Assembly: GCA_022846075.1 (NCBI GenBank)
Contig: AP025582.1
Location: 1,798,001-1,862,000, forward strand
Direction: 5' to 3'
Source of the DNA: Oscillospiraceae bacterium
Lineage (GTDB): Bacteria; Bacillota; Clostridia; Oscillospirales; Oscillospiraceae
Length of the DNA: 64,000 nucleotides
The translations under genes were made by a program, and so were the position numbers. Below, piece by piece: positions 50,164 to 58,228 of this stretch. Under the pieces are notes generated by a model that was not told the origin of the DNA, did no database searches, and worked only from the letters and a program-made list of their open reading frames with translations. The first letter of the stretch is position 1; each line of letters begins with the position of its first letter.

Positions 50164-50604
50164 TCACCCGCAGCAGCAGGCGCCGTGACCGTGTTCGTCC
50201 TCACAGGGCAGCTTGCACGCCTCGGGCACGGGAAGCCCCTGGCGCTGGTAATAGTCGGCCAGGGCGGCCTTGATGGCCTCCTCCGCCAGCACCGAACAGT
50301 GCATCTTATAGCCGGGCAGCCCGTCCAGAGCCTCGGCCACGGCGGCGTTGGTGAGCTGGAGGGCCTCCTCCACCCGCTTGCCCATGATGAGCTCGGTGGC
50401 CATGGAGGAGGTGGCGATGGCGGAGCCGCAGCCGAAGGTCTTGAACTTCACATCGGTGATAACGCCGTCGTCGATCTTCAGATACATCTTCATAATGTCC
50501 CCGCACTTGGGGTTGCCCACCTGGCCCACCCCGTCGGCGTTCTCGATCTCACCCACGTTCCTGGGATGCTCAAAGTGGTCCATCACTTTTTCCGAATACA
50601 GCAT
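50164..50604 (-). CDS. iscU: Fe-S cluster scaffold protein IscU/NifU-like
   Basis: The 146-residue scaffold has the three cluster cysteines: C34 with D36 in NPKCGDIM, C59 in FGCGSAIATSSM, and C103 in MHCSVLAEEA. The C-terminal tail CEDEHGHGACCCG is extra and metal-ligand rich. It follows iscS by 21 bases, so sulfur made by IscS is loaded here. Confidence 0.95.
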   Translation of the reverse strand: MLYSEKVMDHFEHPRNVGEIENADGVGQVGNPKCGDIMKMYLKIDDGVITDVKFKTFGCGSAIATSSMATELIMGKRVEEALQLTNAAVAEALDGLPGYKMHCSVLAEEAIKAALADYYQRQGLPVPEACKLPCEDEHGHGACCCG

Positions 50605-50625
50605 ATCTTCATGCGCTCCTTTCTC

Positions 50626-51813
50626 TTACGCGTACCACACAGGCCGCTGAAGCTTGGCGTCCCACACCGGGGACATGTCCCGCAGGTAGGCGACCACCTG
50701 GGGCACTTCCTTCAAAATATCATCCACATCCTCCTCCGTGGTCTCCCGCCCCAGCGAGAGCCGCAGAGAGCCGTGGGCCACCTCGTGGGGCAGGCCGATG
50801 GCCAGCAGCACGTGGGAGGGGTCCAGGGAGGCCGAGGAGCAGGCCGAGCCGGAAGAGGCCCGGATGCCCCGGCTGTCCAGGTGGAGAAGCAGGGCCTCTC
50901 CCTCCGCCCCCTCAAAGACCAGAGAGGCGGTGCCGGGCAGACGGTTTTCCCGATCCCCGGTGACCTTGGCATAAGGAAGCTGGGACAACCCGTCCAGCAG
51001 ACGGTCCCGGAGGGCGGACAGGCGGCGGGATTCCGCCTCCATCTCCGCCACCGATTCCGTGAGGGCGGCGGCCATACCCACGGCGGACGCCACGTTCTCC
51101 GTGCTGGAGCGCAGGCCCCGCTCCTGTCCGCCGCCATGGATGAGGGGCGGCAGCCGCAGGCCCTTGCGCATGTAGAGCCCGCCGATCCCCCTGGGGCCGT
51201 GGAATTTATGGCCGGAGAAGGAGAGCAGATCACAGTTCCACGCCTGCACATCCACCGGGATATGCCCCACCGCCTGGACGGCGTCGGTGTGGAACAGGAT
51301 ACCCTTTTCCCGGGCAATGGCGCCGATGGCCGGAATGGGTTCCACGGTGCCGATCTCATTGTTGGCGGCCATCACCGAGATCAGGATCGTATCGGGGCGG
51401 ATGGCGGCGCGCACCGCCTCGGGGTCCACCCTTCCCAGTTCGTCCACCGGCAGATAGGTGACCTCATAGCCCTGCTTTTCAAGGTACTGGGCGGTGTAAA
51501 GAACGGCATGGTGCTCGATGGCCGTGGTAATGATGTGCTTTCCCTTCTTGCTCCGCAGCTCCGCCGCCCCCTTCAGGGCCCAGTTGTCAGCCTCGGAGCC
51601 GCCGGAAGTAAAATAGATCTCCTCCGGCCTGGCGTTCAGGCAGCGGGCAATATCGGCCCGGGCCGCCTCCAGATCGGTCTTGGCCTCCTGTCCGAAGGCG
51701 TAGAGGCTGGACGGATTCCCGAACCGCTCTCCAAAATACGGTTCCATCGCCTGTCGGGCCGCCTTAGACAGGGGCGTGGTGGCGGCGTAGTCGGCGTAAA
51801 TGGTTTTCGGCAT
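50626..51813 (-). CDS. iscS: Cysteine desulfurase IscS/NifS
   Basis: The 395-residue PLP enzyme starts TIYADYAATTPLS. It has the PLP lysine in FSGHKFHGPRG and the sulfur-carrying cysteine in SSGSACSSASLDPSHVL. It takes sulfur from cysteine for Fe-S assembly. It leads iscS-iscU from a consensus promoter. No IscR-type regulator is adjacent in the window. Confidence 0.96.
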   Translation of the reverse strand: MPKTIYADYAATTPLSKAARQAMEPYFGERFGNPSSLYAFGQEAKTDLEAARADIARCLNARPEEIYFTSGGSEADNWALKGAAELRSKKGKHIITTAIEHHAVLYTAQYLEKQGYEVTYLPVDELGRVDPEAVRAAIRPDTILISVMAANNEIGTVEPIPAIGAIAREKGILFHTDAVQAVGHIPVDVQAWNCDLLSFSGHKFHGPRGIGGLYMRKGLRLPPLIHGGGQERGLRSSTENVASAVGMAAALTESVAEMEAESRRLSALRDRLLDGLSQLPYAKVTGDRENRLPGTASLVFEGAEGEALLLHLDSRGIRASSGSACSSASLDPSHVLLAIGLPHEVAHGSLRLSLGRETTEEDVDDILKEVPQVVAYLRDMSPVWDAKLQRPVWYA

Positions 51814-51870
51814 ATATCATAACTCCTTTCGGTCTTTTTTATTATCCTTAATTCCTATATGTTTACTATG

Positions 51871-51899
51871 ATTATAGCCACGGGAAACCGATTTGTCAA
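51871..51899 (-). promoter_or_regulatory. iscS-iscU promoter
   Basis: TTGACA, 17 bp, TATAAT on the minus strand. Its -35 touches the T-run of the preceding terminator. Confidence 0.85.
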
Positions 51900-51900
51900 G

Positions 51901-51942
51901 AAAAAAAACGGGCAGAAGATGGAAACCCATCTCCTGCCCGTT
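51901..51942 (-). terminator. Terminator of the coat-protein-like genes
   Basis: AAACGGGCAG-GATGG / CCATC-CTGCCCGTTT, with a T-run on the minus strand that reaches the iscS -35. Confidence 0.8.
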
Positions 51943-51947
51943 TGGAT

Positions 51948-52199
51948 TCAAGGCTTTTCGGCGTTAAACTTGTTATAGGCCTCGCTGATCTTGCTGGCGG
52001 GCGCGGGCTCCACCTTGTACCAGCCCTTGGACTGGGCCGCCTGAAACAGGTCGGTCTGGGTCTGATGGCTCTGGTTCAGGATCTTGAGGAACTCGTCCCT
52101 CAGCTGAACGTTGACACATTCGGAAGCAAAGGTGTCGTAGTTGGTGCTCATTTTCTTCTCCGTGAGGATAAGGTCTGTGATCCGCTCCTGATCGTTCAT
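51948..52199 (-). CDS. CotF-family spore coat-like protein (83 aa)
   Basis: The protein is all-helical and ferritin-like in pattern: ERITDLILTEKKMSTNYDTFASECVN, then LRDEFLKILNQSHQTQTDLFQAAQSKGWY. This is characteristic of the CotF/coat F domain, found in spore-forming Firmicutes. It follows a similar smaller gene by 15 bases. The coat role is inferred from the family. Confidence 0.82.
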   Translation of the reverse strand: MNDQERITDLILTEKKMSTNYDTFASECVNVQLRDEFLKILNQSHQTQTDLFQAAQSKGWYKVEPAPASKISEAYNKFNAEKP

Positions 52200-52214
52200 G
52201 GATATTTCCCCCTT

Positions 52215-52400
52215 TTACTGCAGATAGTTCAGCAGGCAGTTGAAATTCTGACGGTGCTGGTCGGCGTACTGCTGGAAGCTGGTTTTGAGCTGGGCATCCT
52301 CCGCCTCCTGGACGGCGGCCTGGTACTTGCAGCAGAGCACCTTTTCGAAATTCAACTGGTCGCTGAGCGCAGACAGTTCTTTCGCACTGAGATTGGCCAT
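52215..52400 (-). CDS. Small CotF-like helical protein (61 aa)
   Basis: The 61-residue protein (LSAKELSALSDQLNFEKVL, then ADQHRQNFNCLLNYLQ) looks like half of a coat F / four-helix unit and probably partners the 83-residue protein. The ATG at 52400 has AAGGAGGG upstream; longer frames run into the next gene's 3' end without a start signal. Confidence 0.75.
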   Translation of the reverse strand: MANLSAKELSALSDQLNFEKVLCCKYQAAVQEAEDAQLKTSFQQYADQHRQNFNCLLNYLQ

Positions 52401-52420
52401 GTGGTTTCCCTCCTTTTGTT

Positions 52421-52990
52421 TCAGGCTTCGCCCATAGCTTCTCCCACGGCGCCGGAAATATGCGGAAATTCCGGCCAGCCTTTTCGGGAAAAACGAAAGA
52501 GGATATACCACGCACCGTTCAAGCGCTCCGGCCAGCTCAGGCAGAAAAGAGGGCACAGGGGAAAGGGCGCTTTTGTGTCAAACGGAACGGCAAGGAAAAA
52601 ACCTTGCTCGTCTTTGCGTGTCAAGACTCGTTTCAGATGACTGGCGGATTGAGCCAGAAGACTGTCCCCCAAAAGCCGGGCCGGACAGTCCACCCACTGC
52701 CAGCCCTCTGGAGGACGGCTGTCCGGAAAGGGATAGGCCATGACAATTTCAGCCCCCACGGGAGGCCAGGCACCCTGTCGCTCGATCTGGGCCACCGGCA
52801 CGGACCGGCGGAGGCGCAACGCGCCCCCTTCCGGGATGAGGGTCCCCAGCAGGAAACGGCCTTTTTTCCCTTGGAGCCATGCCTTATAAAGGCCCCTTCC
52901 GTCTGGGCCCCGGATGGCCTGACAGATGGCCCGCTCTCCCTCCTGCCGCACCGTTACCGCACCGTTCGGGCCGTCGAAGCTCCACTCCAT
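52421..52990 (-). CDS. Hypothetical protein, beta-rich (189 aa)
   Basis: I do not recognise a domain. The N-terminal part (GAVTVRQEGERAICQAIRGPDGRGLYKAWLQG, cited in parts GAVTVRQEGERAI and GRGLYKAWL) looks like a small beta-barrel. The C-terminal part is Trp/Pro-rich (CLSWPERLNGAWYILFRFSRKGWP). No signal or membrane helix is seen. It lies 20 bases before the coat-like genes and may share their transcript, so a sporulation link is possible. Confidence 0.7.
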   Translation of the reverse strand: MEWSFDGPNGAVTVRQEGERAICQAIRGPDGRGLYKAWLQGKKGRFLLGTLIPEGGALRLRRSVPVAQIERQGAWPPVGAEIVMAYPFPDSRPPEGWQWVDCPARLLGDSLLAQSASHLKRVLTRKDEQGFFLAVPFDTKAPFPLCPLFCLSWPERLNGAWYILFRFSRKGWPEFPHISGAVGEAMGEA

Positions 52991-53069
52991 GGCATATCAC
53001 CCCTCGAAAAGTATATTCGGCCCCGGGGATAGGCATGTCTTTTCAAGAGGTCGAAAGTGCCCGGCTTTT

Positions 53070-53570
53070 TTAGGAGCAGGTCCCTCCCAGCAGCTTTCGC
53101 AGAGAGCTGGAGCGTTTTTCCGCCAGATACGCTTCTTCCGTATAGCACTTCAGGGCCCCGGCGTAACAGGCCCGCACACAGGCGGGCTCCAACCCCCAGC
53201 GCACCCGTTCGACGCAGCCGTCGCACTTGTGCATTTTATGATCCCCAAAACCAAAGGCCGGGGCGCCATAGGGGCAGGCCATGGAGCAGGAGTGGCAGCC
53301 AATACAGTTGGTAGTATCATACAGTGTGAGACCGGTGTCCGGGTCCTTTTTCAGGCATCCGCTCGGGCAGGCCATAACACAGGGGGCATCCTCACAGTGC
53401 ATACACGCAAGGGAGGCATAGCTCACGCCCTCCCCCGACTCTACACGGAATACGCTGCGGAAGGGCATCTCCGTCCGCTCTACGGCAATATCGTTCTGGT
53501 CGATGCACGCGATGGCGCAGGCGCCGCAGGCGGAGCATTTTTCAGGGTCCACATCAAAGATCCATCTCAT
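53070..53570 (-). CDS. Four-cluster 4Fe-4S ferredoxin-type subunit of the Mo oxidoreductase
   Basis: The 166-residue protein has four cysteine groups: CSACGACAIAC, CMHCEDAPCVMACPSGC, CIGCHSCSMACP, and CDGCVERV...CVRAC. This is the DmsB/NrfC-like pattern for four [4Fe-4S] clusters. It starts three bases after the Mo subunit stop and carries electrons between the FAD subunit and the Mo site. No Tat signal is seen, so the complex is cytoplasmic. Confidence 0.93.
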   Translation of the reverse strand: MRWIFDVDPEKCSACGACAIACIDQNDIAVERTEMPFRSVFRVESGEGVSYASLACMHCEDAPCVMACPSGCLKKDPDTGLTLYDTTNCIGCHSCSMACPYGAPAFGFGDHKMHKCDGCVERVRWGLEPACVRACYAGALKCYTEEAYLAEKRSSSLRKLLGGTCS

Positions 53571-53573
53571 CTC

Positions 53574-55721
53574 TTACGTCCCTCCCTCTACCTTCCGGAT
53601 ATTGACCCGGGTCGATTTGAACGCCGGAAACCCAGTATAGGGGTCTACCGTCGAAATGGGGACCAACTCATTGACATCGGCCTCGCTGTACCCGTGGCAG
53701 GTCTGGACACTGCCCGGAGCCACCGTCCGGGTCGGCAGGGCCAGCAGCCGGATGGCGCCATAATCATTGTATAGCTCGATCTCATCGTCCTTTTTGATCC
53801 CCAGTCGCCGGGCGTCTTCCCAGTTAATCTCCGCCACTGGGCGGGGCCGCATGGCCCGCAGGCTGGGGACCTTGTGCAGACGAGAATGAAGCGTATTTGG
53901 AAGCCGGGAGCCGCTGTCCATAATAAAGGGATACTGTTCCGCGTCCATCCCAGCCCCGGCGGGAGACCATGTGGGGATAGAGGCGTAGCCAAGGTCCGGG
54001 GACAGTTCCTCGATCTGAACCGAACTGATTTCAAACTTCCCGCTGGGTGTGGCAAATCCCGCCTCGGAAAACTGTCGGGGGACATAGGTCTCAAGATTTT
54101 GGGCCGGGAGAGGCCGACGGGTCTTTCGCAGCTCCTCCACGGTGACACCGGTCCCCTCTATGATGTAGTCCAGGCAGGCGTCGTACCCCTTCTGCATTAG
54201 GGTATCCTTCGTTTTCAGCAGACGGGAAAGGTCCACCAGGACGTCCAGGTCTGAGCGGGATTGGCCCAGTTTTGGGATGGCCTGTTCCGATAAATAGATG
54301 TATCCAGCCCGGGCCGTAAAGTTTTCCCGCTCGAAGGAAGAGCAGACCGGCAGGACGATGTCGGCGTACCGGCAGGTATCCGTCATGAACAGCTCTGTGT
54401 TGACAAAAAAGTCTGGCTTGTCTTTCAAATCCGCCGCCAGCCGGTCCGATTCAGGGAACATACGGTGGTTCATACCCATACCAAAAATCATCTTGATGGG
54501 GTAGGCATGCTTCCCCTCCAGCCACTCCGCCAGCTTGATGGCCTGGCACTCATGATAGTTCCGGTTCCCCCAGAGCGGGAAATCATCCACCCCCATTTTG
54601 GGCCTGCCTTCCGGCACATAGCCCCAGGTGAACTCCGCCTCCCGGGTGGAAAAGCCGGACATAGTGTGGTTCCAGGAGTAATGGTCCGGCACCGTGCCGC
54701 CCAGTCGGTCATAGTTTCCGGTAATGCCCTGAAGCGCAATCATGGCCCGGTAATTCTGGAACCCATTGCTGTGATGGGTGATAGGCGAGGCGCTCTCTGT
54801 CATGGCGACGGGTCCATTGGTGCCGTAAATCTCCGCTGCCTTGTACAAGTCGTCCCCCTTCACGCCTGTGATCCTGAACACCCGGTCCACGTCGAACTGC
54901 CTTACATACTCCGCATATTGGTCAAACCCGTAGACATACCGGTCTATATACTCGTGGTCGATCCAATTGTTATCGATGAGAAGTTTCCCCAGGCCCAGCG
55001 CCAGGGCACCGTCCGTGCCCGGGTTCAGCATAAGATGTACGTCGGCCAGATGCGTGACAGTTGGGGTCACGCGGGGATCGATCACAACGATCCTCATCCC
55101 AGCTTCCTTGCGCTCCTGCAAGGTTTTCACCAAAGGTGGATTGGAAAAATAGGGGTTGAGGGACCAGCCCATCAATATGTTGGCGTTGGCGATATCCGCC
55201 CGGCCAAGGCAGCCGGTGGTCGCGTACCAGGCCAAATGGGTGGCCGTCTGACAACAGCAGCAGTCCGAGGCAAAGTTGGGCGAGCCGAAATAGTAGGCAA
55301 ACCGGTGGAGAAAGGGCCGGTACCATTTATCATACCCCGCCATGAACAGCACGCTTTCCGGCCCGTACCGCTCCCTGACCTGTTCCAGATTGCGGACGAT
55401 CTCGGCATAGGCCTCGTCCCAGGAGATGGGCTCAAATTTCCCCTCTCCCCGGGGACCCACCCGGCGAAGCGGGGTCATCACCCGGTCTTTGCGGTAGATG
55501 TATTCCTTATTGGCTGCCCCCTTGGCGCAGATGTGTCCGCCGCTCATGGGGTTTTCTCGGTCCCCTTCCACCTTCAGGAGAACTCCGTCCTTCACATAGG
55601 CATCCAGCCCGCAGTGCCAGCTGGGACAGCAGATATCACACACCGTCTTTTTGATCTCGATCCCGGTCTCCGGGCAAGGGATCTTCGCCTTCAGCAGGCG
55701 CTCTGCACGCTCAGCATCCAT
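53574..55721 (-). CDS. Molybdopterin-dependent oxidoreductase, catalytic subunit (DMSO reductase superfamily)
   Basis: The 715-residue protein has an N-terminal 4Fe-4S site (C28, C31/C32, C37, C65; CDICCPSWHCG ... GGHICAKG). K67 follows the last Cys, as in the electron-relay position. The bis-MGD domains come next, with a C-terminal MGD-binding domain (TPSGKFEI, WEDARRLGIKKDDEIELYND). Where the Mo ligand lies in the family, the sequence is GSPNFASDCCCCQTA, four cysteines in a row (C154-C157), so a Cys ligand is likely. No Tat signal. It overlaps the FAD subunit by 11 bases. The substrate is unknown; relatives include reductases, dehydroxylases and acetylene hydratase. Confidence 0.93.
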   Translation of the reverse strand: MDAERAERLLKAKIPCPETGIEIKKTVCDICCPSWHCGLDAYVKDGVLLKVEGDRENPMSGGHICAKGAANKEYIYRKDRVMTPLRRVGPRGEGKFEPISWDEAYAEIVRNLEQVRERYGPESVLFMAGYDKWYRPFLHRFAYYFGSPNFASDCCCCQTATHLAWYATTGCLGRADIANANILMGWSLNPYFSNPPLVKTLQERKEAGMRIVVIDPRVTPTVTHLADVHLMLNPGTDGALALGLGKLLIDNNWIDHEYIDRYVYGFDQYAEYVRQFDVDRVFRITGVKGDDLYKAAEIYGTNGPVAMTESASPITHHSNGFQNYRAMIALQGITGNYDRLGGTVPDHYSWNHTMSGFSTREAEFTWGYVPEGRPKMGVDDFPLWGNRNYHECQAIKLAEWLEGKHAYPIKMIFGMGMNHRMFPESDRLAADLKDKPDFFVNTELFMTDTCRYADIVLPVCSSFERENFTARAGYIYLSEQAIPKLGQSRSDLDVLVDLSRLLKTKDTLMQKGYDACLDYIIEGTGVTVEELRKTRRPLPAQNLETYVPRQFSEAGFATPSGKFEISSVQIEELSPDLGYASIPTWSPAGAGMDAEQYPFIMDSGSRLPNTLHSRLHKVPSLRAMRPRPVAEINWEDARRLGIKKDDEIELYNDYGAIRLLALPTRTVAPGSVQTCHGYSEADVNELVPISTVDPYTGFPAFKSTRVNIRKVEGGT

Positions 55722-56982
55722 TCCTTTTTCCTCCTATCCGCTCGATCCACGTCTCTGGAAAGCCTTGCTGCTCTAGAAGCCCGGCTTCCCAATCATTCAG
55801 CCCCAGCTCCGGGGACTCCAGCCGCTTTTTAAAAATACTTTTGAGCACGCCGCAGGTCCGATAGGCGTCCAGCAGATTGATGCACTGGATCTCTCCTTGG
55901 GAACAGACCGCCTCCGCCCAAAGGCCCTGAACGGGATTCTCATAAAAGATCCGCTCTCCGGGAAGCTGGCAGTCACCAAAGCTGATAAAATCCATGTCCA
56001 TGAAATGGGTGATGTTATGCAGGATCTCCCCCCTGCGCTCCGCCCTGTCTCCGGCCATGTTCAGCCCGGCGCAGGTCCCCTGCCTTCCCGCGTTCTCCCA
56101 AAGCCCAATGATTCGATTTTCCCCGGATTGAAGGTCCACACCCTCACAACAGTCGCCGGCCGCGTAGATCCCAGGGGCCGACGTGCGCATATATTGGTCC
56201 ACTACGATCCCACGGCCGGCCTTGACCTCTCCTGGGTCCACCAGAGACGTGGCGGCACGGGTACCGATACAGATAGCCGCAAGATCGGAGACCAGCTCCC
56301 CGCCGCTGGTGAGGGACACACGCAGATGCTCCCCATCCCGGACAACATCGTTCAGCCCCTCCCCAAACCGCAGCACGATGCCCATTTTCTCCAACCGCTC
56401 CTGGATCCGGCGCGCCGTTTCGGGCAAGGCGGCCAGGGGAAATATATGGGGAGCCATATCGATCAGCGTGCACTTTACGTTCCGGGCGGCCAACAGCTCC
56501 ACCAGCTTGATGCCCGCCATGGAGGCCCCTGCCACCAGCGCGCTGGACGGCGGGTGCTCCTCCAATCTGGCCCGCAGACGGTCCGCGTCTTCCACCGTCC
56601 GCATCAGAAACACACCTTCGTCCTTTGCTACCGTCACCGGCGGGCAAAAGGCCTCAGCGCCGGTGGCAAGGAGAATGGCGTCAAAGCGCAGGCGCTCCCC
56701 GGTCTCCAGGACTACCTCCCTCTTTCCTGCCGCCACCTGGCGCACCCGGCACTCCGTATGAAGCGTCAGTCGGAGTGAAGCGGCGATCTCCCGCAATGAG
56801 CCATAGGGAAACATTCCTTCCCTGGGCAGTTTTCCGGCCGCGTAATACGTCGTCAGCATAGGATTGTAAGGTGGGTGGGCGGTATCGCTGAACACGTGTA
56901 TGGCGCTGGCGGCATCCCGGCTTCGGATAGCTCTGGCCGCATGGTATCCCGCCTGTCCGAACCCAACGATGGCAAATTTCAT
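55711..56982 (-). CDS. FAD/NAD(P)-dependent oxidoreductase subunit of the Mo enzyme
   Basis: The 423-residue protein is a pyridine nucleotide-disulfide-type flavoprotein. It has an N-terminal FAD fold (FAIVGFGQAGYHAARAI), ILLATGAEAF, a second dinucleotide fold (ALVAGASMAGIKLVELL), and GIYAAGDCCEGVD near the second FAD contact. It resembles the NADH-rubredoxin/nitrite reductase flavin subunit. It is the first gene of a FAD-Mo-FeS operon, so NAD(P)H is the likely electron partner. Confidence 0.92.
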   Translation of the reverse strand: MKFAIVGFGQAGYHAARAIRSRDAASAIHVFSDTAHPPYNPMLTTYYAAGKLPREGMFPYGSLREIAASLRLTLHTECRVRQVAAGKREVVLETGERLRFDAILLATGAEAFCPPVTVAKDEGVFLMRTVEDADRLRARLEEHPPSSALVAGASMAGIKLVELLAARNVKCTLIDMAPHIFPLAALPETARRIQERLEKMGIVLRFGEGLNDVVRDGEHLRVSLTSGGELVSDLAAICIGTRAATSLVDPGEVKAGRGIVVDQYMRTSAPGIYAAGDCCEGVDLQSGENRIIGLWENAGRQGTCAGLNMAGDRAERRGEILHNITHFMDMDFISFGDCQLPGERIFYENPVQGLWAEAVCSQGEIQCINLLDAYRTCGVLKSIFKKRLESPELGLNDWEAGLLEQQGFPETWIERIGGKRNGC

Positions 56983-57049
56983 CCTGCTTGCTTCCCCCTT
57001 TCTGTTTCAGGAGCCCACAGTTATGTGCTGGGACTCCTCTTCATCAGAA

Positions 57050-57107
57050 AGTTTATAATATTTAATTTATTTGGTCAATATAAATTAAATATATTTTAAT
57101 TTATTTG
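57050..57107 (-). promoter_or_regulatory. Promoter/operator of the Mo oxidoreductase operon
   Basis: TTGACC, 17 bp, TAAACT lies about 70 bp before the FAD gene. The spacer holds TTTAATTTA (57061-57069), facing TAAATTAAA (57081-57089) as a perfect 9-bp inverted repeat. A second copy TTTAATTTATTTG lies at 57095-57107. An upstream alternative promoter (TTGACA-17-TATCTA) is also possible. Confidence 0.65.
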
Positions 57108-57182
57108 TCTGATATAGATAAATATTGTTGTCTTTTTTGTCAATTCAGACAAACATTCTTTGTTCTCTTTTGATGTACAGGC

Positions 57183-57222
57183 AAAAAAACAGGCCAGCCC
57201 TTCGGTGGGCTGGCCTGTTTTT
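57183..57222. terminator. Terminator of the XRE-cupin gene
   Basis: AAACAGGCCAGCCC / GGGCTGGCCTGTTTTT with tetraloop TTCG-like; A and T runs on both sides. Confidence 0.9.
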
Positions 57223-57230
57223 ATATTGAA

Positions 57231-57809
57231 TTAACTGTTCTCCCGCCCCTCTGTTCCGGGGATCACCACCCAAAGAACTTCTGTCTCCCCCGTGGAGGAG
57301 TTTGCAACCACATGTTTCCGCTCTGCCTCAAAGGTGATTGCGTCACCGGGATTCAAAATATAGGTGCGGCCATCCAGATCGACCCGCAGTTTACCGGATA
57401 AGACGAAGCCAAATTCATACCCCCTCTGGGTATGTGGATTCAGCTCCGGAACCCTTTCTGTGGTGGCCCCCGGCTTGAGCTTGTTTACCGATACGCAAAG
57501 CGCTTTCAAATTTTCCCGGGTCAAGAAATACTGGGTCCACTTCTTACTGGAAATCCCAACAGGGATACGCTCATTGGCCCGAATCACGACGCCACTCTCA
57601 CGTTCCCGCCCCGTGTGGTTGAGGAAAAACTCAGACACGTCGGTATCCAGTGCGGCCGCAATAGAAAGCAGAGTATTGATCGAGGGATTGGCTTTATCGT
57701 GTTCAATCTGGCTGATCAGGCTTGAGGTCACGCCGGACATCAGAGCTAGATCTTTCATCGTTAAATTTCGGGCTTTGCGCAGTTCGCCGATCGTGCTGCC
57801 CAAACTCAT
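57231..57809 (-). CDS. XRE-family regulator with C-terminal cupin sensor
   Basis: Residues 1-60 are an XRE HTH (LRKARNLTMKDLALMSGVTSSLISQIE in parts). Residues ~115-190 are a small cupin (HTQRGYEFGFVLSGKLRVDLDGRTYILNPGDAITFEAERKHVV in parts) that should bind a small molecule. This PuuR-like layout usually controls catabolic genes beside it. It lies between the Mo operon and the TRAP operon and probably senses their substrate. The ATG at 57809 is chosen by homology of the start (SLGSTIGELRKAR); the ribosome site is modest. Confidence 0.92.
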   Translation of the reverse strand: MSLGSTIGELRKARNLTMKDLALMSGVTSSLISQIEHDKANPSINTLLSIAAALDTDVSEFFLNHTGRERESGVVIRANERIPVGISSKKWTQYFLTRENLKALCVSVNKLKPGATTERVPELNPHTQRGYEFGFVLSGKLRVDLDGRTYILNPGDAITFEAERKHVVANSSTGETEVLWVVIPGTEGRENS

Positions 57810-57880
57810 ACTTTCACTTCCGCTTCTTATGTTCTGGCCCGGCACATATAAAAAGCGTTTTATGTTACGGACTTATTGGT

Positions 57881-57909
57881 ATTATAACACAGTTTCATTT
57901 ATGACGCAA
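57881..57909 (-). promoter_or_regulatory. XRE-cupin gene promoter
   Basis: TTGCGT, 17 bp, TATAAT on the minus strand. No TTTAATTTA repeat lies in it, so it may escape autoregulation. Confidence 0.7.
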
Positions 57910-58055
57910 TTATAGATTGGAATGTTTTTCCTTCCAAGCATTGCATTTTATCTATATTTTACATAAAAATATCCTCATTTTTTGTCGAATATAATTATTT
58001 TCCAGGGAAGCCGCCTTTTCTGGTTCTGAACATTTTTCTTTTCTTTTTTTCTTCG

Positions 58056-58137
58056 TTAAATTAAATAAAATTTAATCATCTTACCACACTTTGGTTAATA
58101 TCTATTGACAGAATACGCTTTTAAGATTAAATTTAAT
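58056..58137 (+). promoter_or_regulatory. TRAP operon promoter with two operator-like inverted repeats
   Basis: TTGACA (58105-58110), 17 bp, TAAATT (58128-58133). The perfect palindrome ATTAAATTTAAT (58126-58137) lies across the -10. A second inverted repeat TTAAATT...AATTTAA lies at 58056-58075, upstream of the -35. The motif class matches the Mo operon promoter. Confidence 0.72.
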
Positions 58138-58228
58138 TTATGATTTGTGTGAGTGTCGCATAAATCAAGACTGCTTTCCGTGCAGTCGCAGGAAGACCGG
58201 GAAAAAAACAAATGAGGAGGAAACGCAA

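Larger units (their letters stand above)
57846..58228. other. AT-rich divergent control region between the XRE-cupin gene and the TRAP operon
   Basis: About 380 bp, far richer in AT than the rest of the window. It holds the regulator promoter, the TRAP promoter with two AT-rich inverted repeats, and a leader hairpin (GACTGC / GCAGTC near 58169-58187). I see no coding sequence. Confidence 0.7.

Noticed and set aside
52421-53032. Plus-strand frames opposite the 189-residue hypothetical gene
   Set aside because: They lack ribosome sites and family features, while the minus-strand gene has GAGGGGTGA before its ATG and fits the local gene direction.
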